64,000 bases of DNA, taken from the NCBI GenBank assembly GCA_001464935.1, contig LNEL01000054.1, forward strand, positions 85,407 to 149,406, written 5' to 3'. Source of the DNA: Gammaproteobacteria bacterium Ga0077536. Lineage in GTDB: Bacteria; Pseudomonadota; Gammaproteobacteria; Ga0077536. Under the pieces are notes generated by a model. That model did no database searches, was not told where the DNA came from, and worked only from the letters and a program-made list of their open reading frames with translations. Position 1 is the first letter of the stretch. Each line of letters starts with the position of its first letter. A program made the position numbers and the translations under genes. Below, piece by piece: positions 16,574 through 24,152 of the stretch.

Positions 16574-16995
16574 GCGTTGACGGTCGCGATCGGGTAGCCG
16601 CGATCCTTGTAGAACTTGTAGCGGCCGCGGGCGAGCGCTTTGGCGTGGTCGTCTTCGCCGGTGGTTTCGATCACGTGCTCGAACTGGCTGAAGAACGGCG
16701 GCACTTCGACATGAAGATTGACGAGCATGTCGCTTGCCTCCGGCGGCGTCAGGCCGGCCGCGAGCACGACCGGAACGTCTGCCGCTTCCGCGCTGCCGGC
16801 GACTGCGTGCGGCACGAAGCTCGTGTCGTGGAAGGTCCACAGCAGGTCGTCGAGGGCGGTCACCATGTCGTCATCGAGACAGTGGATGTGCACGCGGCGG
16901 CCATCGCGAAACGCCTGCTGCACGAGTTCGCACACGTAGACATCGTGCTGGCGACGTCCCTGCACCGGCAGCACGTGAAAATCGATCTTCGTCAT
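16570..16995 (-). CDS. holC: DNA polymerase III subunit chi
   Basis: A 141-residue chi subunit that links the clamp loader to single-strand binding protein at the replication fork. The start TKIDFHVLP and segments [19 protein letters not shown] and [15 protein letters not shown] are characteristic of HolC. It lies 13 bases after pepA and overlaps the next gene by four bases, the usual pepA-holC-valS arrangement. Confidence 0.93.
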   Translation of the reverse strand: MTKIDFHVLPVQGRRQHDVYVCELVQQAFRDGRRVHIHCLDDDMVTALDDLLWTFHDTSFVPHAVAGSAEAADVPVVLAAGLTPPEASDMLVNLHVEVPPFFSQFEHVIETTGEDDHAKALARGRYKFYKDRGYPIATVNA

Positions 16996-17008
16996 GCCGC
17001 AGCGCTGA

Positions 17009-18502
17009 TCAGCTGCCGAGGTTCGCGCGGCCGATGATGAACTCCATCAGCAGCGGCAGCGGCCGGCCGGTGGCGCCCTTTGCCTTGCCCGACGTCCACG
17101 CGGTGCCGGCAATGTCCAGATGCGCCCAGCGATAGTCTTTCGCGAAGCGCGACAGGAAGCAGGCGGCGGTGATCGTGCCCGCCTCGCGGCCGCCGACGTT
17201 CGCCATGTCGGCAAACGGGCTGTCGAGCTGTTTCTGGTATTCGTCCCACAGCGGCAGGCGCCACGCGCGGTCGCCCGCCTTCTCGCCGGCGGCGAGCAGT
17301 TCGTCGGCGAGGTCGTCGTGGTTGCTGAGCAGTCCGCTCGCATGGCTGCCGAGCGCAATCACGCAGGCGCCGGTCAGCGTGGCGATGTCGATCACGACTT
17401 CCGGCTCGAAACGCGCGGCGTAGGTCATCGCATCGCACAGGATCAGCCGGCCCTCGGCGTCAGTGTTCAGGATTTCGATGGTCTGGCCAGACATGCTGGT
17501 GACGACGTCGCCCGGCTTGATCGCGTTGCCGTCCGGCATGTTCTCGACCGCCGGGATCACGCCGACGACATTGATCGGCAGGCTCAACTCGGCCAGTGCC
17601 TTCATCACGCCGAGCACCGAGGCGGCGCCGGTCATGTCGTACTTCATTTCATCCATCGCCGCGCCGGGCTTGATCGAGATGCCGCCGGAATCGAAGGTCA
17701 CGCCCTTGCCGATCAGCACGATCGGCCGCGACTTGTCGGGGCAGCCGCTGTACTCGAGCGTGACGAGCTTCGGCGCCTGCACGCTGCCGCGGGCCACCGC
17801 GAGCAGCGAGCCCATGCCGAGCTTCTCCATCTCGGCGCGCTCGAGCACGGTGACCTTGAGGCTCTTGTGCGCCTTGCCGAGATCGCGGGCGGTCTCCGCG
17901 AGGTGCGACGGCGGGCAGTGATTGCCCGGCAGGTTGGCCAGGTCCTTCATCAGACCCATGCCGCTCAACAGACACCTGGCGGTATTGGCAGCCTGCTGGG
18001 CTTCGGCGAACTCCTCGGCGCCAACCAGCAGGCCGAGCCGCGCGAACTGCGCGCGCTTCGACGGCTTGCTCTTCATCTGGTCGAACCGGTAGGCCCCGCC
18101 ACCGAAGGCGCTGCAGGTTTGCCGAATCTTCCAGCCGAGGTCGCGGTCGCGGACATGCGTGTCGCTGAGACAGGACACGGCATTCTTGAGGCCGGCGTCG
18201 GCAATCGTGCGGGCGACCTTCTGCACCAGTTGCAGGTATTCGGCGGCCTTGATGCCGTCCGGCTTGCCGCAGCCGACGAGCAGGACACGCTCGGCGCCGG
18301 TGCCGGGCGCCTCGGGAATCATCAGGGTTTCGCTCAGATGGCCGCTGATGTCGCCACGCTTGACGAGCCGGGTCAGGGCGCCCCGCATGGCCTTGTCGAC
18401 GAGCTCGGCGGCACTGCCCAGACGCTTGCCGGCATGCACACCGACCACGAGGCACGCGGTTTTCTGTTCGTGCGCGTGACCGCGCTTGACCGAGATTTCC
18501 AT
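17009..18502 (-). CDS. pepA: Leucyl aminopeptidase (cytosol aminopeptidase) PepA
   Basis: A 497-residue M17-family dizinc aminopeptidase, usually hexameric. In some gammaproteobacteria it is also a DNA-binding protein in recombination and regulation. The signature NTDAEGRLILCDA and the metal-binding GKGVTFDSGGISIKPG and MKYDMTGAASVLG segments are intact. The start is ATG 18502 (MEISVKRG) with GGAG eight bases upstream. It is divergent from lptG across 126 bp. Confidence 0.96.
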   Translation of the reverse strand: MEISVKRGHAHEQKTACLVVGVHAGKRLGSAAELVDKAMRGALTRLVKRGDISGHLSETLMIPEAPGTGAERVLLVGCGKPDGIKAAEYLQLVQKVARTIADAGLKNAVSCLSDTHVRDRDLGWKIRQTCSAFGGGAYRFDQMKSKPSKRAQFARLGLLVGAEEFAEAQQAANTARCLLSGMGLMKDLANLPGNHCPPSHLAETARDLGKAHKSLKVTVLERAEMEKLGMGSLLAVARGSVQAPKLVTLEYSGCPDKSRPIVLIGKGVTFDSGGISIKPGAAMDEMKYDMTGAASVLGVMKALAELSLPINVVGVIPAVENMPDGNAIKPGDVVTSMSGQTIEILNTDAEGRLILCDAMTYAARFEPEVVIDIATLTGACVIALGSHASGLLSNHDDLADELLAAGEKAGDRAWRLPLWDEYQKQLDSPFADMANVGGREAGTITAACFLSRFAKDYRWAHLDIAGTAWTSGKAKGATGRPLPLLMEFIIGRANLGS

Positions 18503-18628
18503 GAGTCGCTCCGGCTGTTTGGATGGAGACCAGCACGCGGTGCGCCGCGCAGCGGGGTAGTGTATGCGCCGGGATTTGTGGGCGCCAAGCGCGAATTTCG
18601 TATACTGGCGGGCAAATCCCGGTTTCGC

Positions 18629-19693
18629 ATGAAAATCCTCGATCGCTACATCGGCTGGACCATCATCACCGCCACGTTGACCGTGCTCGTGGTGCTGGTT
18701 GGCATCTTCACGTTCTTCGCGTTCATCGAGCAGCTCGAGGACGTGGGCCGCGGCAATTACACGATTTTCAAGGTCGCGGTGTTCGTGCTGTTCAGCATGC
18801 CGAACCTGACCTACGAGATGTTTCCGATGGCCGCCCTGATCGGCGCGCTGATCGGTTTCGGGACCCTGATGCGCAACGGGGAGATCACCGTCATCCGTGT
18901 CGCCGGCGTGCCGAAGGGGCGGGTGCTGCTGTCGGTGGTCAAGGCCGGCGGCATCCTGCTCGCGCTGGCGGTGCTGCTCGGCGAGCTCGTCGCGCCCCCG
19001 GCCGAGCGTTTCGCGCGCGATTTCCGCAATGTCGCCATCAACGACCGCGTGACCTTCCGCTCCGACAACGGCTTCTGGTCGCGCGACGGCGAGAGCTTCA
19101 TCAACATCCGCGAAATTCTGCCCGGCAACCAGGTGCGGGGGCTCTACATCTACGAATTCGACGATCTGAACCGCCTGCGCACGAGCACCTATGCCGAGTC
19201 GGCCCGCTACGACGGCAAGCAGTGGGTGCTGAAGGACATCGCCCAGACCCAGCTCGACGACGAGGGCATGCGCGAGCGTCATCTGCCGGAAGCCGCCTGG
19301 GATTCGATGCTGAAACCGGACCTGCTGTCGATGATCACCATCGACCCCGAGAGTCTCGGCATCCTGAGCCTGGTGCGCTACATCCGCTTCCTGGACCGCA
19401 ACGCCCAGGACACGCAGCGCTATCAGCATGCGCTGTGGACCAAACTCACCTATCCGCTGGCGACTGTCGTGATGGTGGTGCTGGCGGTGCCGATGGTGCT
19501 GCGGGCGAACCGCTCAGTGACGATCGGCCAGCGCGTGCTGGTCGGCGCCCTGGTCGGCCTCGGCTTCCATCTGCTGAACCAGGCGGCGGGCCATCTCGGC
19601 GTGGTGTACGAAGTGCACCCGATGCTGTCCGCCGCCGGCCCCGCGCTGCTGATGTCCGTGATCGCCGCCGTCCTGCTCGCCCGGACACCTTGA
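18629..19693 (+). CDS. lptG: LPS export permease LptG
   Basis: A 354-residue inner-membrane component of the LptB2FG transporter, which extracts lipopolysaccharide. It begins MKILDRYIGWT, which matches LptG rather than LptF. It has N-terminal helices (residues 10-35, 50-80 and 100-120), a periplasmic beta-jellyroll (about 130-265), and C-terminal helices. A TATACT box at 18601-18606 may serve as its -10 element. The lptF gene that normally precedes it next to pepA is absent here. Confidence 0.93.
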   Translation: MKILDRYIGWTIITATLTVLVVLVGIFTFFAFIEQLEDVGRGNYTIFKVAVFVLFSMPNLTYEMFPMAALIGALIGFGTLMRNGEITVIRVAGVPKGRVLLSVVKAGGILLALAVLLGELVAPPAERFARDFRNVAINDRVTFRSDNGFWSRDGESFINIREILPGNQVRGLYIYEFDDLNRLRTSTYAESARYDGKQWVLKDIAQTQLDDEGMRERHLPEAAWDSMLKPDLLSMITIDPESLGILSLVRYIRFLDRNAQDTQRYQHALWTKLTYPLATVVMVVLAVPMVLRANRSVTIGQRVLVGALVGLGFHLLNQAAGHLGVVYEVHPMLSAAGPALLMSVIAAVLLARTP

Positions 19694-19716
19694 GCCGGTT
19701 GGCGCTGGGGAATTTG

Positions 19717-19849
19717 GCCACCGAGAACACCGAGAACACCGAGGAAGAAAAACTTGCTTTGGAGGTTCCGCGACGCCGGCTGCTGCGCCGGGCACGGTGT
19801 GACGGCGGCGCCGAAATCAATGACCTTCTTCCTCGGTGTTCTCGGTGGC
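19717..19849. repeat. Palindromic dispersed repeat, copy A
   Basis: Left arm GCCACCGAGAACACCGAGAA continues to CACCGAGGAAGAA (19717-19749). The right arm (19826-19849) is its reverse complement except that the left arm has one extra 9-base CCGAGAACA unit. It fills the convergent gap between lptG and the RDD gene. A related element is at 22419-22584. Confidence 0.85.
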
Positions 19850-19877
19850 TGAATAACCCCAACCCCGGGCAGAGCAG

Positions 19878-20390
19878 TCAGATTCGGAATACGAGCTTCG
19901 CGTGCGACGCGCGGTCGATGAGCGCCGCGCCGCGGCCGCCGAGCGCCCACCAGTAGGCGAGGGCGAGGAGGGCGGCGGCGAGCAGCACCAGGGCGCGCGG
20001 GGCACTGGTGTAATGGAAAGCCCAGGCGGCGACGGCCAGCGGCACCCACGACAGCGCCCCGACGCCGAAGCGCAGCGTGATCTGGTGCCAGCTCAGCGGG
20101 GCGGCCGTCGCCGCGTCGACCACACGGATGCGCCAGCTCTTCATGCCCAGCGTCTGGCCGCCGCGCCGCCAGCACAGCCCGAAGTAGCCGTAGGCGGCGC
20201 CGAGCAGCGCGAGCTGGAAGCCGAGCTGGTAGTCCGGAATCGCCTCGCCGCGATGCAGGCCGACGGCGATGCCGGCGACCACGAACCAGATGCCGATCAG
20301 GGCGAGGGTGTCGTAGAGAATCGCGGCACAGCGGCGCCACAGCGGGACGGGCCGGGTGGACACTTCGGCAGTGGCGGGGGCTGTGGTCAT
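19878..20390 (-). CDS. RDD family membrane protein
   Basis: A 170-residue integral membrane protein of the RDD family, whose function is mostly unknown and may involve transport. The pattern is seen as LWRRCAAILYDTLALIG near residue 17-33 (Arg and Asp of the RDD motif), the RRGGQTLGMKSWRIRVVD loop (part: QTLGMKSWRIRV) near 78-92, and two further helices. It is convergent with lptG, a neighbourhood known from other gammaproteobacteria. Its start faces the hydrolase gene across a 157-bp gap that holds a tandem repeat. Confidence 0.85.
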   Translation of the reverse strand: MTTAPATAEVSTRPVPLWRRCAAILYDTLALIGIWFVVAGIAVGLHRGEAIPDYQLGFQLALLGAAYGYFGLCWRRGGQTLGMKSWRIRVVDAATAAPLSWHQITLRFGVGALSWVPLAVAAWAFHYTSAPRALVLLAAALLALAYWWALGGRGAALIDRASHAKLVFRI

Positions 20391-20414
20391 CGGCTGGAGA
20401 TACGCTGGTCCGGT

Positions 20415-20453
20415 GCGATTGGGGCGATTGGGGCGATTGGGGCGATTGGGGCG
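20415..20453. repeat. Four tandem copies of a 9-bp unit in a divergent promoter region
   Basis: GCGATTGGG is repeated four times without change, followed by GCG. It lies between the divergent starts of the RDD gene (20390) and the hydrolase gene (20548). Changes in copy number would alter promoter spacing in 9-bp steps. Confidence 0.85.
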
Positions 20454-20547
20454 CCGTCGCGCGGGAACGAGGGCGCGGCGAATCTGTCACAATGCCCCGG
20501 CGTCGCGCAAGGCGCGGACGATCGTCCGGATGAAGCGGGGAACAGGC

Positions 20548-21615
20548 ATGCGACAGTGGCGATGGTTCGCGGCACTGCTCGGCTGGCTCATGCTGCCAGC
20601 CTGGGCACACGCGCATCCGCTCGGCGCGGCGCCCGGCCGGCTCGTCGACATCGGCGGGCGGCAGATGCACCTGTACTGCATCGGCCGTGGCGCGCCGACC
20701 GTCGTCATCGACACCGGGCTCGGCGGCACCTCGCTCGAATGGCAGGCCGTGATGCACCGGCTCGGCGGTCCGACGCGCGTGTGCGTGTTCGACCGCGCCG
20801 GCTACGGCTGGAGCGAGATGGGTCCCTATCCGCGCACCAGTTCCCGGCATGCGAACGATCTGTACCTGCTGCTGATGAACGCCGACGAAGCAGGCCCGTT
20901 CGTGCTCGTGGGCCACTCCTACGGCGGCTACAACATGCAGCTGTTCGCGCGCCGCTACCCGTACCTGGTCGCCGGACTCGTGCTGATCGACGCGTCGCAT
21001 CCGGAGCAGGTCGAGCGCTTTCTCGCGCCCCCGTACAACGTGCGGATCGCCCCGTCGAGCCGCTGGGGCCTGGTGCGCTTCGGCGAACAGCCGACCCTGC
21101 ATCCGGCGCTGCCGGTCGCCGCGCGCAACCTGGCCCGCTTCCAGTATCAGAACTGGCGTCCGCGTCGCACGCTGTCGTACGAACTGCTCGGTTTTCGCGA
21201 CAGCGAATTCGAGCTGCGGGCTGAACCCCCGCTGCCGGCGCTGCCGCTGGTGGTGCTGACGCGCGGCAAGCGCGTGTGGCCGGCCGGTGCCCATGGCGAC
21301 GCGCTCGAACGCCTGTGGATGGACCTGCAGACAGAACTCTCCGCGCAGAGTCCGACCTCGGCGCACCTCGTCGCGCGCGACAGCGGGCATCAGATTCACC
21401 TCGATCAACCCGATCTCGTCGCGTTCGCGGTGGCGCTTGCGGGCGATGCCTGGCGCCTGCGGCAGGGCCAGACCGACACGCTGACCGATGCCTCCGCACG
21501 CTGGCTGTCGCTGCTCGATATGCGCAGTTTCAGCTGGCTGCACGACTCGCTCGACGTGCCGTTGCCGATGCGGGTGGTCCAGCTCGACGCGCGCACCGCG
21601 TCGCCTGCGCCGTGA
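20548..21615 (+). CDS. Secreted alpha/beta-fold hydrolase
   Basis: A 355-residue alpha/beta hydrolase with an N-terminal signal peptide ending near AWAHAHP. The nucleophile elbow is GHSYGG, the oxyanion region is VIDTGLGGTS, and the likely catalytic His is in RDSGHQIHLDQPD. I chose ATG 20548 because GGGGA lies seven bases upstream; ATG 20530 is possible. The substrate is not predictable. It overlaps the next gene by four bases, so the two are probably co-translated. Confidence 0.85.
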   Translation: MRQWRWFAALLGWLMLPAWAHAHPLGAAPGRLVDIGGRQMHLYCIGRGAPTVVIDTGLGGTSLEWQAVMHRLGGPTRVCVFDRAGYGWSEMGPYPRTSSRHANDLYLLLMNADEAGPFVLVGHSYGGYNMQLFARRYPYLVAGLVLIDASHPEQVERFLAPPYNVRIAPSSRWGLVRFGEQPTLHPALPVAARNLARFQYQNWRPRRTLSYELLGFRDSEFELRAEPPLPALPLVVLTRGKRVWPAGAHGDALERLWMDLQTELSAQSPTSAHLVARDSGHQIHLDQPDLVAFAVALAGDAWRLRQGQTDTLTDASARWLSLLDMRSFSWLHDSLDVPLPMRVVQLDARTASPAP

Positions 21616-22406
21616 TCGAAGCGGACCTGCGCGCCCACGCGAGGCGGGCGCTGTGCTGCGCGGACCCGGCGACGAAGATCGCCGTGCTGCGCACGGTGGA
21701 CGCTGCCGCCACACCGGTGGATCCGGCACGTCGACTGGACGGCGTCGATGCGCCCGGGCGCCCGGCGCGGCCGCTGCTGGTGCCGCCCGCGCGCGTGCCG
21801 CGTCGGGGCGTCGGCTCGCCGGCGGGCCGCGCGGCGCTGATCCACGCGATCGCGCACATTGAATTCAACGCGATCAACCTGGCCCTCGACGCCGTGGCGC
21901 GCTTCAGCGGGCTGCCGACCGCCTATTACCGCGATTGGTGGCAGGTCGCGGTCGAGGAGGCGCTGCACTTTTCACTGCTGTGCGAGCATCTCGCGACGCT
22001 GGACTGCCGGTACGGCGACCTCCCGGCGCACGATGGCCTGTGGGAGGCCGCGCGCAAGACTGCCGGCGATCCGCTGGCGCGCATGGCGCTGGTGCCGCGC
22101 GTGCTCGAGGCCCGCGGGCTCGACGTCACGCCGGGGATGCGCGCGCGGCTGGCCGCCGCCGGGGACGAGGCGGCGGCAGCGATCCTGGACGTGATCCTGC
22201 GCGACGAGGTGGGTCACGTGGCCGTCGGCAACCGCTGGTACCGCCACCTGTGCGCACTCGCCGGCCGCGATCCCGTCAGCACCTTCAACGAACTTTGTGC
22301 GCAGCACGGGCAGCACCCGCCGCGTCCGCCCTTCAACGTCGAAGCGCGGCTCGCCGGCGGCTTCACACTGGAGGAGCTTGCTGCGTTTGGGGTGGGTGCC
22401 GGGTGA
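21612..22406 (+). CDS. Ferritin-like DUF455 family protein
   Basis: A 264-residue protein of the ferritin-like DUF455 family. A four-helix bundle carries probable di-iron ligands in HAIAHIEFNAINLALD, AVEEALHFSLLCEHL and ILRDEVGHVAVG, that is, E...ExxH repeats. The start is GTG 21612, overlapping the hydrolase stop (GTGA). Family members are thought to be di-metal oxidases or oxygenases; the substrate is unknown. Confidence 0.85.
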   Translation: MIEADLRAHARRALCCADPATKIAVLRTVDAAATPVDPARRLDGVDAPGRPARPLLVPPARVPRRGVGSPAGRAALIHAIAHIEFNAINLALDAVARFSGLPTAYYRDWWQVAVEEALHFSLLCEHLATLDCRYGDLPAHDGLWEAARKTAGDPLARMALVPRVLEARGLDVTPGMRARLAAAGDEAAAAILDVILRDEVGHVAVGNRWYRHLCALAGRDPVSTFNELCAQHGQHPPRPPFNVEARLAGGFTLEELAAFGVGAG

Positions 22407-22418
22407 ACGGTTCTTTTG

Positions 22419-22584
22419 CCGCCGAGAACACCGAGAACACAGAGGAAGAAGAGGTTAGCGAAACGCGGTGAAGGACGTGTATGAACGCGCGGTTTCGGGT
22501 TTGCTAGTGAACGGCCCGTCAGCCGGCGCCCGACCCCATCGAAGACGCCCTGTCCATCCCTTCTTCCTCGGCATTCTCGGTGGC
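22419..22584. repeat. Palindromic dispersed repeat, copy B
   Basis: The left arm (22419-22453) reads GCCGCCGAGAACACCGAGAA then CACAGAGGAAGAAG. The right arm (22561-22584) is TTCTTCCTCGGCATTCTCGG then TGGC, close to its reverse complement. As in copy A, the left arm has an extra 9-base unit. It lies in the convergent gap between the DUF455 and OmpA-like genes, and the 107 bp between its arms differ from copy A. Confidence 0.85.
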
Positions 22585-22597
22585 TAATTCCCCGAGT

Positions 22598-23194
22598 CTA
22601 ACGGACGCTCAGCTCCGCGCGGCGGTTCTTCGGTTCGGGGACTTCGTCATCGGTGGGCACGAGCGGTTCGCGTTCGCCGCGGCCGGTGGCCGTGATGCGC
22701 GCCGGATCGCCGCCGGCGGCGATCAGCTTGTCGCGCACGACTTCGGCGCGCTGCAACGACAAGGCGTCGTTGTAGGTCAACTCGCCGGTGCGATCGGTGT
22801 GGCCGATGACGATCACGTCGGCGATGGGGCGGGCCGCGATTTCGGCCAGCGCGGCCTGCGCCTGCTCCGCCGATGCCGGGGTCAGCTGGTCGGAGTCGAG
22901 TTCGAAATACAGCGTGAAAGACTTCGGCCGCGGCGGCAGCGCGCCGAGGGCGTCGCCAAATTGCTGCGCGATCTGACTCGAGTTCAGCTGCGCCTGCGCA
23001 AGCTTGCCTTTGGCGTCGACCGTCGCGCTCGCATAGGCACCGCCGAGCACCGTTTCACTGCTGCCGGGGTTGACCGCGATCTGTCCCACCTTCCCGTCCG
23101 GGCCGGGCAGCAGCACCACGCGGTCCTGCGGGACGGCGGCACAGCCCGCCAATATCGCCGCCGCCAGCAGCGTCGCGACCCTCACCGTCCTCAT
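22598..23194 (-). CDS. OmpA-family peptidoglycan-binding lipoprotein
   Basis: A 198-residue lipoprotein (lipobox ILAGC, Cys18) with a C-terminal OmpA-like domain, residues about 90-198. The domain start LYFELDSDQLTPAS, the peptidoglycan-binding GHTDRTGE and SLQRAEVVRDKLI, and the end NRRAELSVR are all present. It should sit at the outer membrane and bind the cell wall. Its ATG overlaps the stop of the FecR-domain gene by four bases, so the two act as a pair. Confidence 0.9.
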   Translation of the reverse strand: MRTVRVATLLAAAILAGCAAVPQDRVVLLPGPDGKVGQIAVNPGSSETVLGGAYASATVDAKGKLAQAQLNSSQIAQQFGDALGALPPRPKSFTLYFELDSDQLTPASAEQAQAALAEIAARPIADVIVIGHTDRTGELTYNDALSLQRAEVVRDKLIAAGGDPARITATGRGEREPLVPTDDEVPEPKNRRAELSVR

Positions 23195-23643
23195 CGCGCG
23201 GCCGCCGCTTCGACGACGAACTCCGTGCCGCGCACGCCGAGAATGCTCGACGGCGTGCGGACTTTCATTGCGTCTCGCGCGTGTTTGGCGATCTTGCCGG
23301 AGATGACCGCGAGCTTGCCCTGCTTCAGCGTCGAGTCGAATCCGCCCTCGTGGGTCGTCGAGTCGAACCGGAAGTCGTTGACGACCAGCCGGCTGTTCGG
23401 CCCGAGCGACAACAGCGAATTGTCGCGGAAGGTGATGCCGCAGCGACCGTTCTCGCCGGTGACGATGGTGTCGGCGGTCTGCACCGCTGCGCCCGGCACC
23501 GCCGGCAGGCTGCTGCCCGCGCGCTCGATGCTGACCTTGCCCTCGGCAATCTTGACGATGCCGGCCGCTTCCGCGGCGCCGGCGCCGTGCGCGGCGAGCG
23601 CCCATGTGACCGCCAGCGCAATTCGAACACAGACCTGTCGCAT
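23191..23643 (-). CDS. FecR-domain periplasmic protein
   Basis: A 150-residue protein with a Sec signal (cleavage near GAGAAEA) and a FecR-type beta domain. The core repeats are GAAVQTADTIVTGENGRCGITFRDNSLLSLGPNSRL (in part TADTIVTGENGR) and a C-terminal VRTPSSILGVRGTEFVVEA. Unlike FecR itself, it has no N-terminal cytoplasmic anti-sigma part. It forms an operon with the OmpA-like lipoprotein and is divergent from the HATPase gene. Confidence 0.88.
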   Translation of the reverse strand: MRQVCVRIALAVTWALAAHGAGAAEAAGIVKIAEGKVSIERAGSSLPAVPGAAVQTADTIVTGENGRCGITFRDNSLLSLGPNSRLVVNDFRFDSTTHEGGFDSTLKQGKLAVISGKIAKHARDAMKVRTPSSILGVRGTEFVVEAAAAR

Positions 23644-23671
23644 CCCGATCTCCCGCGTGTAGCCTGACGCC

Positions 23672-23677
23672 TATAAT
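23672..23677 (+). promoter_or_regulatory. Perfect -10 box between fecR-like and HATPase genes
   Basis: TATAAT in CTATAATAGC lies 21 bases before the GTG start of the HATPase gene. The sequence is almost palindromic, so the opposite strand reads TATTAT and could serve the FecR-domain gene. I see no convincing -35 box for either direction, so an alternative sigma factor or an activator is possible. Confidence 0.5.
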
Positions 23678-23697
23678 AGCGAGCACCGCCGCCCACG

Positions 23698-24132
23698 GTG
23701 CATCCGGATGCGAAAGCCAGTCGCGTGTTGACCGAACGGACCTTCCCCAGCCGCGAGACGGACCTGCATGACGTCGTCGGGCACGTCGAACATCGCGGCG
23801 CAGCGCTGCGGCTGCCGCGTCCGCTGGTGCTGCGCCTGTGTCTCGTCGTCGAGGAACTGTTCGTCAACACGGCGCGCTACGGCGGCGGCGCGGACACCGA
23901 GGCGAGTGTGCATATCGAGGCCGACGCCGCCGGCGTGTGGCTGCGCTACGCGGACACCGGGCCCGCCTTCAATCCGCTCGAAGCCCTTGCCCGCGAAGCA
24001 CTGTCGCGGACCCTCGAGATGCGCCCGGTCGGCGGCCTCGGTCGCATCCTCGTGCACGACCTGAGTTCGGAGGCGCGCTACGAGCGTGTCGGCGAGCGCA
24101 ATGTCGTGCACCTGCGTTTCGATCCGGCCTGA
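23698..24132 (+). CDS. RsbW/SpoIIAB-like serine kinase (HATPase)
   Basis: A 144-residue GHKL ATPase of the anti-sigma factor kinase type. It has an N box VEELFVNTARYGG (Glu52/53, Asn57), a G1 box ADTGPAFNP (Asp86, Gly88) and a G2-like GGLGRILV (Gly112-Gly115). Such proteins phosphorylate a STAS antagonist and bind a target, often a sigma factor. The likely STAS partner is at 27766-28131 and the opposing phosphatase at 24153-26276. I take GTG 23698; TTG 23728 is an alternative. Confidence 0.85.
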   Translation: MHPDAKASRVLTERTFPSRETDLHDVVGHVEHRGAALRLPRPLVLRLCLVVEELFVNTARYGGGADTEASVHIEADAAGVWLRYADTGPAFNPLEALAREALSRTLEMRPVGGLGRILVHDLSSEARYERVGERNVVHLRFDPA

Positions 24133-24152
24133 CGGCGTGCTGGCGCCGTCGC

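Noticed and set aside
20415-20453. CRISPR array
   Set aside because: The unit is 9 bp with no spacers, and no cas genes are near.
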